A DNA stretch of 64,000 nucleotides from an uncultured Pelagibacteraceae bacterium (GTDB lineage Bacteria; Pseudomonadota; Alphaproteobacteria; Pelagibacterales; Pelagibacteraceae). Where the stretch lies: positions 1 through 64,000 of the forward strand of contig CACMDE010000002.1 of the NCBI GenBank assembly GCA_902612345.1. The letters run 5' to 3'. Shown here one piece after another: positions 16,710 through 26,110 of this stretch (position 1 is its first letter; every line of letters begins with the position of its first letter). The notes under the pieces were generated by a model. That model saw only the letters and a program-made list of their open reading frames with translations, had not been told where the DNA came from and searched no databases. A program made the translations under genes and the position numbers.

Positions 16710-17879
16710 ATGTTATTTTCAAAAGAAGAATATAAACATAGGCTTGATAAAGTTAAAAAATCTATGCAAGAAAAAGGCATTGACCTTTTAATTTCTCAAG
16801 ACACTCCAAATATAAATTATCTTACTGGCTATGATGCTTGGTCATTTTATTACACACAATGTGCAATAGTACACATAGATGCTGATGAACCATTATTATT
16901 TGTTAGAGCACAAGATGCTGGAGGCGCGTATATTAACTCTTACATAAAACATGAAAATATAATTGCTTATGATGAAAAATATATTCATACATGGCCAACT
17001 CATCCTTATGACGCAATTGTAGAATTAATAAAGAAAAGAAAATGGGAAAGTTTAAATATTGGACTAGAAATGGATGCCCATTACTTTACAGCCTACTCGT
17101 ATAAAAAATTATTAGACGGTTTACCCAGTGCAAAACTAATTGATAGCGAAAGATTGGTTAATTGGGCAAGAGTAGTTAAATCAGACGCAGAAATAAATTT
17201 AATGAAGAAAGCAAGCAAGATTACTGAGCTTGGAATGAAAAAAGCTTTCGAATTTATTAAACCTGGTGTTAGACAAAATGATTTGGTTTCAGAGATTGCG
17301 GGTACGTTAATAAAAGGAACAAATGAATATGGTGGAGACTATTCTGCAATAGTTCCACTTTTGCCGACTGGAAAAGGTACATCTGCATCTCATTTAACTT
17401 GGAGTGATAACAAGTTTATTGAGGGGGAGGCAACTATTATTGAATTATCTGGAGTTTATAGAAGATATCACTGTCCTATGGCTAGAACTGTTCTTCTTGG
17501 GAAACCTGATCAAAAAAAAATAGATACAATGAAAAAAACAATAGAAGCACTTCATGCAGGTATAGACGTTACTAAACCAGGAAATACTGCTGATGATGTT
17601 GCGCAAGCTTTTTGGAAAGTATTAGATAAGTATGGTATAGAAAAAAAATCTAGAACTGGCTATTCAATTGGAATTGGTTACCCACCAGATTGGGGAGAGC
17701 ATACATTGAATATTTATAAAGGTGACAAAACAATATTGGAAAAAAATATTTGTTTTCACATGATTGCAGTAATGCAGTTTGGCGAATGGGGAGTAGAAGC
17801 TTCAGAGTCTGTTAGAGTTACAGAAACCGGGTCAGAATTATTTTGTAATCTTTCAAAAGAACTGCATATAAAGAGCTAA
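16710..17879 (+). CDS. doeA: M24-family aminopeptidase-fold hydrolase, ectoine hydrolase-like (DoeA/EutD)
   Basis: 389 residues from ATG 16710 (a 24-base longer in-frame start at 16686 overlaps the previous gene and is less likely). It follows what I recall of DoeA along its length: NYLTGYDAWSFY near the N terminus, GGDYSAIVPLLPTGKG and HLTWSD in the middle, SGVYRRYHCPMARTV, then SRTGYSIGIGYPPDWGEHT and a final W-G-V-E-A-S-E segment. DoeA opens the ectoine ring to N-acetyl-diaminobutyrate. Other M24 creatinase/prolidase-like activities are possible. No DoeB, EutB or EutC gene is adjacent; instead a Pot-type transporter follows 46 bases later. Confidence 0.72.
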   Translation: MLFSKEEYKHRLDKVKKSMQEKGIDLLISQDTPNINYLTGYDAWSFYYTQCAIVHIDADEPLLFVRAQDAGGAYINSYIKHENIIAYDEKYIHTWPTHPYDAIVELIKKRKWESLNIGLEMDAHYFTAYSYKKLLDGLPSAKLIDSERLVNWARVVKSDAEINLMKKASKITELGMKKAFEFIKPGVRQNDLVSEIAGTLIKGTNEYGGDYSAIVPLLPTGKGTSASHLTWSDNKFIEGEATIIELSGVYRRYHCPMARTVLLGKPDQKKIDTMKKTIEALHAGIDVTKPGNTADDVAQAFWKVLDKYGIEKKSRTGYSIGIGYPPDWGEHTLNIYKGDKTILEKNICFHMIAVMQFGEWGVEASESVRVTETGSELFCNLSKELHIKS

Positions 17880-17925
17880 AATTAACTATTGATAATCTTC
17901 TTCACAAATGTTTTAAATTCATCCG

Positions 17926-19014
17926 ATGCCTAATAACAAAGATTTCGTTAAATTCGCTAAAGTTGACAAAAGTTATGATGGAAAAGTTCTTGTCGTAAAA
18001 GATTTAAATTTAGACATTGCTGAAGGTGAATTCATTACAATGCTTGGACCATCTGGTTCTGGAAAAACAACTTGCTTAATGATGTTAGCTGGTTTTGAAA
18101 CACCTACAAATGGTGAAATTTATTTAGATGGAAATCCTATTTCAAATATACCTCCACATAAAAGAGGAATTGGAATGGTATTTCAAAATTATGCCTTATT
18201 TCCTCACATGACTGTATATGAAAATTTAGCTTTTCCTTTAAGAGTAAGAAAAATTCCCAAAGATGAAATAGATAAAAAAGTTGATAAAGCTCTATCTATG
18301 GTTTCATTAGCTGGATATGAGTCAAGAATGCCAGGACAGCTTTCAGGAGGTCAACAGCAAAGAGTAGCTGTTGCTAGAGCATTAGTATTTGATCCTGCTG
18401 TTGTCTTGATGGATGAACCACTTGGTGCGCTAGATAAAAATTTAAGAGAAAGTATGCAGTATGAAATCAAACATATACATGAAAGTATAGGCGTTACAGT
18501 TGTTTATGTTACACATGACCAAGGTGAAGCTTTAACAATGTCTAACAGAATTGCAGTATTTAACGACGGCAAAGTTCAACAACTTTCTTCGCCAGACCAG
18601 TTATATGAGTCACCGGTCAATTCTTTTGTTGCAAAATTTATTGGTGAGAATAATACTTTCGCTGGTGAAGTTGTTGATGTTTCTAAAGATAAGTGCAAAG
18701 TAAAGCTTAATGGAGGAGGAGAAATTTATGCCAATCCCATAACAGTTAAATCCAAAGGAGAAAAAACCACCGTTTCATTAAGACCTGAAAGAGCACTTAT
18801 AAATCCTGATGAGAAAATGGACAATAGTCATAAAGGCAAAATAGAAGAAGTTATTTATCATGGTGACCACACAAGAGTTAGATTGAATCTACTTGGTAAT
18901 AACGAATTTATTTTAAAAATTCCTAACAGTTCAGCAAATTTGGATATTAAACTAGGAAACGAAATTAATATTGGTTGGGATAGCGCAGATGCTAGAGCTT
19001 TAGACCCAAAGTAA
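17926..19014 (+). CDS. potA: Spermidine/putrescine-type ABC transporter ATP-binding protein (PotA-like)
   Basis: 362 residues: Walker A GPSGSGKTT at 41-49, signature LSGGQQQRVA near 143, Walker B VVLMDEPLGALD, and a C-terminal TOBE domain (about 280-360) typical of PotA/FbpC-type ATPases. It powers the permeases at 20307 and 21572 with the binding protein at 19124. Begins 46 bases after the DoeA-like gene without a clear ribosome binding site. Confidence 0.87.
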   Translation: MPNNKDFVKFAKVDKSYDGKVLVVKDLNLDIAEGEFITMLGPSGSGKTTCLMMLAGFETPTNGEIYLDGNPISNIPPHKRGIGMVFQNYALFPHMTVYENLAFPLRVRKIPKDEIDKKVDKALSMVSLAGYESRMPGQLSGGQQQRVAVARALVFDPAVVLMDEPLGALDKNLRESMQYEIKHIHESIGVTVVYVTHDQGEALTMSNRIAVFNDGKVQQLSSPDQLYESPVNSFVAKFIGENNTFAGEVVDVSKDKCKVKLNGGGEIYANPITVKSKGEKTTVSLRPERALINPDEKMDNSHKGKIEEVIYHGDHTRVRLNLLGNNEFILKIPNSSANLDIKLGNEINIGWDSADARALDPK

Positions 19015-19059
19015 ACAAATATCACTCTAAAATTATCCACATTTAGTATTTTTGAACTG

Positions 19060-19088
19060 TTGACTTATGAATTGTAAATTGTTGTAAT
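19060..19088 (+). promoter_or_regulatory. Sigma-70-type promoter for the PotD-like gene
   Basis: TTGACT (19060-19065) and TGTAAT (19083-19088), each five of six to consensus, with an ideal 17-base spacer. Transcription would start near 19095, just before a 10-bp palindrome CGTTTAAACG (19106-19115) that runs into the Shine-Dalgarno GGAGGA (19115-19120). The binding protein can thus be expressed independently of potA. Confidence 0.65.
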
Positions 19089-19123
19089 TATTTTTTTAAA
19101 AAAAACGTTTAAACGGAGGATAA

Positions 19124-20239
19124 ATGAAAAAATTAACAAAGCTTTTCCTAGCTTTATCTTTTGCATTGTCTATCACTACTTCAGCATTCGCAGTTACGGT
19201 TGCGTCATGGGGTGGAGCATACACAGAGTCGCAAAAGTTAGGTTATGGAGACCCAACAGCATCTAAATTGGGTATTGAGATTAATTGGGTAGACTACTCA
19301 GGTGGTTTATCAGAAATTAAAGCTCAAAAAGAAGCAGGTGCAATTACGTGGGATATTATCGATGTATTTGCATTCGATACTATTAATGGATGTGACGAAG
19401 GAATATTTGTAGAATTTGATTTCGACAAAGACTTTCCAGCAGCTCCAGACGGAACTCCTGCTAGCAAAGATTTCTTTGCTCCAATGCCAAGTAAATGTGC
19501 TGTAGGAAACATTTTATATTCTTGGAACTACGCTTATAACAGTAACAATGTTAAAGGCACTCCAAAAACTATAAAAGACTTTTTCAACACTAAAAAATTT
19601 CCAGGTAAAAGAGCGATTTACACAAGTGCTCTAACAAACTTAGAAATTGCTTTAGCAGCAGACGGTATTAAACCAGGAAAAGGTGGAGAGAAAATCTATG
19701 AAGCTCTAGAAACTGAAAAAGGTGTTCAAAGAGCTATGGATAAAATCAAAGCATTATGTACAGATCCAAAAGGTGGATGTGTATTCTGGTCAGCAGGTGC
19801 TCAACCACCAGAACTTTTAATGAGTGGTGAAGTTGTAATGGCAACTGGTTGGAACGGAAGATTCTTTAATGCAATCGTTGGAGAAGGTGCACCATTAGTA
19901 CAAGTATGGGATGGTCAAGGTCTTGACTACGAATATTTTGCACTAGTAAAAGGTGGACCAAACGAAGCTGATGCTAAGAAAGCTCTTGCTATGATGACAA
20001 ATACAGAAATGTTAGCTGGTAGTGCTAAGTATATTGCTTACGCACCATACAGAATATCATCTCTAGATGTTATCAAAAAGAATGAGCCTTGGTATAAAGA
20101 TGGCAAAACTGAAATGATGCCGAATATGCCAACAGCTGCATCTAATACAAAAAATTACTTCTTAGTTGACCCTTTCTTCTGGGCAGACAATGGTACAGAG
20201 CTTGGTGAAAAATGGGAAGCAATGAAAGCAGGACTATAA
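19124..20239 (+). CDS. potD: Spermidine/putrescine-type ABC transporter substrate-binding protein (PotD-like)
   Basis: 371 residues with a signal peptide (1-23) and a type II periplasmic binding fold. The mature start (VTVASWGGAYTESQ) is typical of PotD/PotF-family proteins. GGAGGA lies four bases before the ATG. Own promoter and own terminator, consistent with high expression. Polyamines are the family's usual ligands, but the DoeA-like neighbour means an ectoine-type or other cationic/zwitterionic ligand cannot be excluded. Confidence 0.85.
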   Translation: MKKLTKLFLALSFALSITTSAFAVTVASWGGAYTESQKLGYGDPTASKLGIEINWVDYSGGLSEIKAQKEAGAITWDIIDVFAFDTINGCDEGIFVEFDFDKDFPAAPDGTPASKDFFAPMPSKCAVGNILYSWNYAYNSNNVKGTPKTIKDFFNTKKFPGKRAIYTSALTNLEIALAADGIKPGKGGEKIYEALETEKGVQRAMDKIKALCTDPKGGCVFWSAGAQPPELLMSGEVVMATGWNGRFFNAIVGEGAPLVQVWDGQGLDYEYFALVKGGPNEADAKKALAMMTNTEMLAGSAKYIAYAPYRISSLDVIKKNEPWYKDGKTEMMPNMPTAASNTKNYFLVDPFFWADNGTELGEKWEAMKAGL

Positions 20240-20276
20240 TTTAAAGTTTCAAAGACTTTAATTATATACTATATTT

Positions 20277-20306
20277 AAAGGGCGGTTAATTAACCGCCCT
20301 TTTTTT
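20277..20306 (+). terminator. Perfect-palindrome terminator ending at the start codon of the next gene
   Basis: A perfect 26-bp palindrome spans 20277-20302; its arm AAAGGGCGGTTAA pairs with TTAACCGCCCTTT. A T run continues to 20306, and the permease ATG begins at 20307. It should stop most transcripts after potD and let a fraction continue into the permeases. Confidence 0.9.
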
Positions 20307-21569
20307 ATGAGCAGTGAAACAAATAAAATATTAACAACAGACGGCATACCGTTAGAGGAAAGTCTAAAAAAGGCTGAAAGAAAGAATAAAATTAAAGCCT
20401 TTTTACTTGTTTGCCCATTATTATTATTCCTAATTATTACATACGTTTTTCCAATTGGGGAAATGTTTACAAGAAGTATTGATGATAAAATGATCACAAA
20501 CATGCTTCCAAATACATTCAAGTCTATGGAAAATTGGGATGGGCAAGAAATGCCAGAAGAGAATGTTTTTGAAAATTTTTATATAGATTTTAAAAAACTA
20601 GTTCAAAATAAAGAACATGGAAAGCTTGCACAAAGATTAAACAAAGAAAAAAATGGTTTTAATACAATTTTAAAAAAATTATTCAGACAAATTCAAAGAA
20701 ATAAAATTGATGAGAGCGGAAGTTTTAAAGAGCAAATCACATCACTTCATAAAAGATTTAATAATGTAGAGTATTGGAGAGCAATTAAAAGAACTGCACC
20801 ACCTTATACGATGGCAAAGTATTTAAAAGGGATGGATTTATTCATTGACGAAAATGGAGGGATTGCTCAAGTAGAAGAAGATAGACGTATTCATAGAATA
20901 TTGTGGCTGAGAACTTTAGAAATTGCATTTTTTGTAACTGTGTTTTGTTTTTTAATGGGTTATCCAATTGCACATTTATTGGCAACATTACCAATGAAAT
21001 ATAGTAACTTATTAATGATTTGTGTACTTCTTCCTTTTTGGACTTCATTACTTGTAAGAACCGCTAGTTGGATGATCTTGCTACAACAACAAGGAATTGT
21101 GAATGACTTTTTTGTCATGATTGGTTTGGTATCAGACGATAATAGACCTGAGATGATGTATAACAAAGTAGGCACATATGTTGCAATGACCCAGATTTTA
21201 TTACCTTTTATGGTATTGCCTCTTTATAGTGTTATGAAAACAATATCTCCTAGCCTGATGAGAGCAGGAAAATCTTTAGGAGGAACACCGTTTGTAGCAT
21301 TTTGGAAAGTTTATTTTCCACTCACAATTCCTGGAATCGGAGCTGGATGTTTATTAGTTTTTATTTTAGCAATTGGATATTATATTACACCAGCATTAGT
21401 TGGAGGAGCCTCAGGGACTTTGATTAGTAACCAAATAGCTTATCATATGAAAACAACATTAGACTGGAGCTTTGCATCAGCTATGGGATTAATGTTATTA
21501 ACTGGAGTTTTAGTCGTTTATTGGATTTATAACAAATTAGTTGGAGTTGATAATATTAAATTAGGATAA
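20307..21569 (+). CDS. potB: ABC transporter permease (PotB-like) with a long periplasmic insertion
   Basis: 420 residues, compared with about 280-300 for classical PotB. First membrane helix at about 31-55; then about 140 mostly hydrophilic, Lys/Glu-rich residues (56-195) before the second helix, after which the normal permease core with the coupling loop (MRAGKSLGGTPFVAFWKVYFP) follows. Such enlarged loops occur in alphaproteobacterial PotB relatives. The ATG is immediately preceded by a terminator T run, so there is no Shine-Dalgarno; no better downstream start exists because the first helix would be lost. Confidence 0.83.
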   Translation: MSSETNKILTTDGIPLEESLKKAERKNKIKAFLLVCPLLLFLIITYVFPIGEMFTRSIDDKMITNMLPNTFKSMENWDGQEMPEENVFENFYIDFKKLVQNKEHGKLAQRLNKEKNGFNTILKKLFRQIQRNKIDESGSFKEQITSLHKRFNNVEYWRAIKRTAPPYTMAKYLKGMDLFIDENGGIAQVEEDRRIHRILWLRTLEIAFFVTVFCFLMGYPIAHLLATLPMKYSNLLMICVLLPFWTSLLVRTASWMILLQQQGIVNDFFVMIGLVSDDNRPEMMYNKVGTYVAMTQILLPFMVLPLYSVMKTISPSLMRAGKSLGGTPFVAFWKVYFPLTIPGIGAGCLLVFILAIGYYITPALVGGASGTLISNQIAYHMKTTLDWSFASAMGLMLLTGVLVVYWIYNKLVGVDNIKLG

Positions 21570-21571
21570 AT

Positions 21572-22426
21572 ATGGCATTACCGAAGTATACAGAGACACG
21601 ATATAGAGTTTGGCATTATTTCTATATAGGAATTTGTACTTTTGTATTTTTCTTTTTAATTGCACCTTTATTTGTAATTTTTCCATTGTCATTCAATGCT
21701 GAAGAATTTTTAGTATTTTCTGAAGGCATGAAAAGACTTGATCCAGATGCTTTTTCGTTAAGATGGTATGAGGACATGATTTACGGTACAAAAAATCCAT
21801 GGGGACTTGCAGCAAAAAATAGTTTTATAATTGCAATTTTTGCAACTCTTGGATCAGTAATTTTAGGAACTGTTGCTGCATTAGGTTTAAGTAGTAGGCA
21901 TATGCCTTACAAAGGTTTAATCATGGCTACGTTAATATCACCAATGATAGTTCCATTAATTATTTCAGGTGTAGCAATTTTTTTCTTTATAGCAAAAGTT
22001 GGATTGGCAGCAACACATCTTGGAATTGTAATTGCTCATATTATTTTGGGGACACCTTTTGTAGTAATAACAGTAACAGCAACACTTTCTGGATTTGATC
22101 ATAGCGTAACCAGAGCCGCAGCAAGCCTAGGAAGCAATCCAGTTAACACTTTCATGAAAATTACTTTGCCATTAATTTTACCTGGCGTGATATCAGGTGG
22201 ATTATTCGCTTTTGTTACATCTTTTGATGAAGTTGTGGTTGTCCTATTTTTAGCAGGATTAGATAATACAACAATTCCAATTCAAATGTGGACAGGTTTA
22301 AGAGAACAGCTAAGCCCAACCATCTTAGCAGTCGCGACTTGTTTAATTGTTTTGTCAGTTTTAATTCTGGTAAGTGCTGAGCTTCTTAGAAGAAGATCTG
22401 AGAGGTTAAGAGGAATAAATAGATAA
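21572..22426 (+). CDS. potC: ABC transporter permease (PotC-like)
   Basis: 284 residues with about six helices and the coupling loop TRAAASLGSNPVNTFMKITL near residue 170, as in PotC. Forms the membrane channel with the PotB-like protein, two bases downstream of it. Ends with a charged RRRSERLRG tail. Confidence 0.87.
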   Translation: MALPKYTETRYRVWHYFYIGICTFVFFFLIAPLFVIFPLSFNAEEFLVFSEGMKRLDPDAFSLRWYEDMIYGTKNPWGLAAKNSFIIAIFATLGSVILGTVAALGLSSRHMPYKGLIMATLISPMIVPLIISGVAIFFFIAKVGLAATHLGIVIAHIILGTPFVVITVTATLSGFDHSVTRAAASLGSNPVNTFMKITLPLILPGVISGGLFAFVTSFDEVVVVLFLAGLDNTTIPIQMWTGLREQLSPTILAVATCLIVLSVLILVSAELLRRRSERLRGINR

Positions 22427-22463
22427 TTTACCTAAATAGTCTATTGATATATACAATCTTAAA

Positions 22464-24686
22464 ATGGATATAAAAAAAGTAGTAATCATTGGATCGGGTA
22501 CAATGGGAAGTGGTATAGCTGCTCATTTATGTAACGCAAATGTTCCAGTTACACTTTTAGATCTTAAAACTGAAATAAGTGAAAAAGCTAGAGATAGGAT
22601 TTATAAATCAAAACCACCACTTTTAATAGATAGATCTAAAATAGAAAATATAAAAGTTGGTAATATTAATGATAACTTTGATGTTGTTAAAGAAGCCGAC
22701 TGGATAGTTGAGGCAGTCGTCGAAAGAATAGATATCAAACATAATATTTATGAAAAAATATTCAAAAATAGAAAAGACGGTGCGATCGTTTCATCTAATA
22801 CCTCGTCTATTCCTATAAAAGTTTTATCTGAAAAATTAACAAATGAAGAGAAGAAAGACTTTTGTATTACTCATTTCTTTAACCCAGTCAGATATATGGG
22901 CTTACTGGAAATTGTAAAAAATGAAAATAATGATCTTAATAAAATTAATTCACTTAAAAATTTTTGTGAGGAAGAGCTCGGCAAGGGAGCTATAATTTGT
23001 AATGATACACCAGGATTTTTAGGAAATAGAATTGGCGTATACGCAATGCAAGTTGCAATGACTGAGGCGTTTAAAATGAAATTATCTATTGAGGAGGCTG
23101 ATGCAGTTTTTGGAAGGCCTATGGGAGTTCCAAAAACAGGTGTATTTGGTCTATATGATTTAATTGGAATTGATTTAATGGCAGATGTTCTAAAAAGTTT
23201 TATTAAAGAACTTCCAGAAAACGATCCATTCCAGCCAGTTGCAAAAAATATTCCGCTTATAAATAAATTAATTGAGACTGGTTACAATGGAAGAAAAGGT
23301 AAAGGTGGATTTTATCGAATGAATAAAAATAATAATCAAAAAATTTTAGAAGCAATCAATCTTGACACTGGCGAGTATTCACCTACACAAAAAATTGACC
23401 TTAAAATTGAAATTACGGATATTAATAATCTGATTGGTCGTAAAGATAAGTATGGAGAATATGCATGGTCAGTGATTTCTAAAATAATTAAGTATGCTTC
23501 TTCGTTAGTTCCAGGAATAACAGATAAATTTAATGATATAGATGAAGCAATGAGACTTGGCTTTAACTGGGCAATGGGACCGTTCGAAATGTTGAAAGAA
23601 ATAGGTGTTAAAAATTTTTTCGACAGAATAGATGAATTTAAAGGAAATAAATTTCTTGAAGATCTATCAATATCTAAAAATGAAAATTTTTACGGTGAAA
23701 GACAGCTCTATACAAAAATTGAAACACTTGGCAAAATTAAACCAAGTGCTCTAAAGTTAGAAAAAAATAAATCAGCTGTAACACATAGGTTTAAAGATTT
23801 TAATATTGTTGAATTTACAACTAAAGCCAATGCTCTTGATTATGACTCGATGGATGCCTTAAAGGCAGCAACAGATAAACCTTTGATTATTATGAATGAA
23901 AGTATGCAATTTTCAGCGGGTGTAAATTTAACTTATACTATGAACTTCGTAGATAAAAGTGATCTAAAATCTGTTGAAAAATTTATTAAATATTTTCAAG
24001 ATACCTGTAAAGAACTAAAATATTCAAAACATCCTGTTGTCTCAGCTCCATCAGGTTTAACTTTAGGTGGAGGTTTTGAGGTATTAGTTCAAAGTAATTT
24101 TGTAGCATCACATACAAATATAGTAATTGGATTAGTTGAAACCATCGTAGGTTTAATTCCTGCAGGAGGGGGTTGTAAAGAAATGTTGTGGCGATGGTCA
24201 CAAACAGATGAGGCAAATAAAGATCCAGATTATGCCCCTTTAAAAGTATTTGATATTATTGGGTATGCTAAGACTGCAACTTCACCAGTTGAAGCTGAAC
24301 CATTAAAATATTTAAAGCCTGAGGACAAAAAAATTATGAATAGAAATAGTTTATTTTCAGCATCAAAAAATCTATTAGATGAAAATAAAAATTTTACACC
24401 TCCTGCTGAATGTAAGTTTAAACTCTCAGGAAAACCTTTGAAGGAAAAAATGGTTAAAGTATTGGAAAAATTATACAATGAAAAAGTTATTTTAGATCAT
24501 GGCATGGTTGTTGGAACGGAGCTAGCAAATGTTTTGAGTGGTGGAGATACAACTTTAGATAAAACCATATCAGAGGATGAATTTTTTAAATTAGAATTAG
24601 ACGCTTTTATGAGATTAATTGAAAATAAAAAAACACAAGAACGAATTAAACATACATTAGCTACTGGAAAACCATTAGTAAATTAG
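22464..24686 (+). CDS. Fused 3-hydroxyacyl-CoA dehydrogenase / enoyl-CoA hydratase (FadN-like)
   Basis: 740 residues. N-terminal NAD-binding dehydrogenase (IGSGTMGSGIAAHL at 9-22, then the HFFNPVRYMGLLEIV and NDTPGFLGNRIG segments), a C-terminal dehydrogenase-like region, then a crotonase domain (about 440-740) with the oxyanion-type segments SAGVNLTY and GLTLGGGFE. This order (dehydrogenase first) is that of FadN rather than FadB. Predicted to carry two steps of beta-oxidation or of a branched-chain/acyl-CoA pathway. No acyl-CoA dehydrogenase or thiolase lies in the window. The end touches the convergent cyclophilin gene. Confidence 0.83.
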   Translation: MDIKKVVIIGSGTMGSGIAAHLCNANVPVTLLDLKTEISEKARDRIYKSKPPLLIDRSKIENIKVGNINDNFDVVKEADWIVEAVVERIDIKHNIYEKIFKNRKDGAIVSSNTSSIPIKVLSEKLTNEEKKDFCITHFFNPVRYMGLLEIVKNENNDLNKINSLKNFCEEELGKGAIICNDTPGFLGNRIGVYAMQVAMTEAFKMKLSIEEADAVFGRPMGVPKTGVFGLYDLIGIDLMADVLKSFIKELPENDPFQPVAKNIPLINKLIETGYNGRKGKGGFYRMNKNNNQKILEAINLDTGEYSPTQKIDLKIEITDINNLIGRKDKYGEYAWSVISKIIKYASSLVPGITDKFNDIDEAMRLGFNWAMGPFEMLKEIGVKNFFDRIDEFKGNKFLEDLSISKNENFYGERQLYTKIETLGKIKPSALKLEKNKSAVTHRFKDFNIVEFTTKANALDYDSMDALKAATDKPLIIMNESMQFSAGVNLTYTMNFVDKSDLKSVEKFIKYFQDTCKELKYSKHPVVSAPSGLTLGGGFEVLVQSNFVASHTNIVIGLVETIVGLIPAGGGCKEMLWRWSQTDEANKDPDYAPLKVFDIIGYAKTATSPVEAEPLKYLKPEDKKIMNRNSLFSASKNLLDENKNFTPPAECKFKLSGKPLKEKMVKVLEKLYNEKVILDHGMVVGTELANVLSGGDTTLDKTISEDEFFKLELDAFMRLIENKKTQERIKHTLATGKPLVN

Positions 24687-25327
24687 TCTAATAATTTAAA
24701 ATAATTTATATAGTCAGGCCTTAAAACATATGAAGACTTATTACCTGATTTAATCTTTTCTAAAGCGTCCAATCCATTAATAACTTTACCTAAAGGTGTA
24801 TATTCTCCTTGATATATAGGAATATCTTTCAAAGTAATAAAAAATTCACTGTCTTCTGTATCAAAATCATCTTTTCTTGCGAACGCCACGCTACCTTTTT
24901 TAAATTCAAATTCATCGGTAAGTTCAGATTTCAATAATCCTAGACCTGATTTACCTGTTCCTATTTTTGTATAGTTAATATCATCAATATTTCCGTACTC
25001 TAAATCACCTGCTTGAATCAAAGTATCTTTAATAACTCTATAAAATGTTGAGCCATCATAGGATCCATTTTTTATTAATGATTTAAAACGTTTCACTGAA
25101 TTTGGAGACATAGCAGGATCTAACTCTATTATAACATTTCCACACTCTATATTCATAACAACAATATTTTCTTTATTTGTAAAATTGACTTCATTCAGAT
25201 TAATTTTTTTTACAAATAAACATTTATCTTTTAATAAAAAATATGAACCAATAGCGATCAAAAATAGTAAAATAAGAAAAACAAATAATATTTTTTCAGA
25301 AAGTGAGGCTTTAATTTTGTTAATCAT
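24683..25327 (-). CDS. Membrane-anchored cyclophilin-type peptidyl-prolyl isomerase
   Basis: 214 residues with one N-terminal helix (about 13-32) that anchors or secretes it, then a cyclophilin domain: SPNSVKRFKSLIKNGSYDG and STFYRVIKDTLIQAGD contain the conserved FxRV segment and the GD strand. Catalyses prolyl isomerisation, probably in the periplasm. Overlaps the HADH gene end by four bases tail to tail and shares a junction with the upstream gene at 25327. Confidence 0.8.
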   Translation of the reverse strand: MINKIKASLSEKILFVFLILLFLIAIGSYFLLKDKCLFVKKINLNEVNFTNKENIVVMNIECGNVIIELDPAMSPNSVKRFKSLIKNGSYDGSTFYRVIKDTLIQAGDLEYGNIDDINYTKIGTGKSGLGLLKSELTDEFEFKKGSVAFARKDDFDTEDSEFFITLKDIPIYQGEYTPLGKVINGLDALEKIKSGNKSSYVLRPDYINYFKLLD

Positions 25328-26058
25328 TAAAATTTAAATGAACTATCTATTTTTGATAAGCTGGATTTAATAAAATTAATCTTATTTTTTAAAATTATAT
25401 CATCGTCTGATTTATCCTCAACTTTAGCTTTATTCGTCATTAAAAATGAAAATACTTCAGCCATATCTTCAGATGGGATTGATTTAGAGTACTCAGTCAA
25501 AAAACCTTCTGTGTTTTTATAAAGATCTAAATTTAAACGATCTGAACAAGTAGAACATTTGGCATATTCGAAGTCTTCTCTATTTAACGAAACCCATTTT
25601 TGCTCGTCAAAATATTTAGAATTACTCTTTTGTATCATATGAAAAATTTCATGATGTATCATTCTTTCAAAATATTTTGAATTAAAATTGATATCAATTA
25701 TAAGTGTTCTTTTCTTAGTATCAGCTATTCCACCAGTGTTTATATTAGAAATAAATAAATTTTCACACATTACTAAATATCTAATATTGTTTTTTTTTAA
25801 AAAACTTGGGCTGTAACTATTTAAGTTTTTTTCTATTATCAAAAACTTATTACTAAGGTTATTTGTATCAGTTCTGGCACAGGTTATATTTTTCTCTAAA
25901 CCAATTCTAAAATCATTTCTTGAATTTAAATATCTAATATTATTTTTTGTGTCGATTTTATATATATCCAAATTAGGTATTTTAATTAAATTATATATTT
26001 CATCAGCTTTAACAGCTGTAATAAAGGCAGTTAAAATTAAAATTAATAATATTCTCAT
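25327..26058 (-). CDS. Secreted putative zinc metallopeptidase-like protein
   Basis: 243 residues. A signal peptide (1-18) is followed by no recognised domain until HEIFH at 136-140, an HExxH zinc motif, with SEDMAEVFSF placing Glu201 about 60 residues later as a possible third ligand (gluzincin-like). Cys168 and Cys171 (KCSTC) may form a disulfide or bind metal. Family not recognised with certainty; peptidase activity is inference. Co-transcribed with a periplasmic prolyl isomerase, so an envelope-protein role is plausible. Confidence 0.5.
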   Translation of the reverse strand: MRILLILILTAFITAVKADEIYNLIKIPNLDIYKIDTKNNIRYLNSRNDFRIGLEKNITCARTDTNNLSNKFLIIEKNLNSYSPSFLKKNNIRYLVMCENLFISNINTGGIADTKKRTLIIDINFNSKYFERMIHHEIFHMIQKSNSKYFDEQKWVSLNREDFEYAKCSTCSDRLNLDLYKNTEGFLTEYSKSIPSEDMAEVFSFLMTNKAKVEDKSDDDIILKNKINFIKSSLSKIDSSFKF

Positions 26059-26110
26059 TAAAAAGTTATAGACGAATTGTATAAGATTATATTAACTTAC
26101 ATTTATATAA

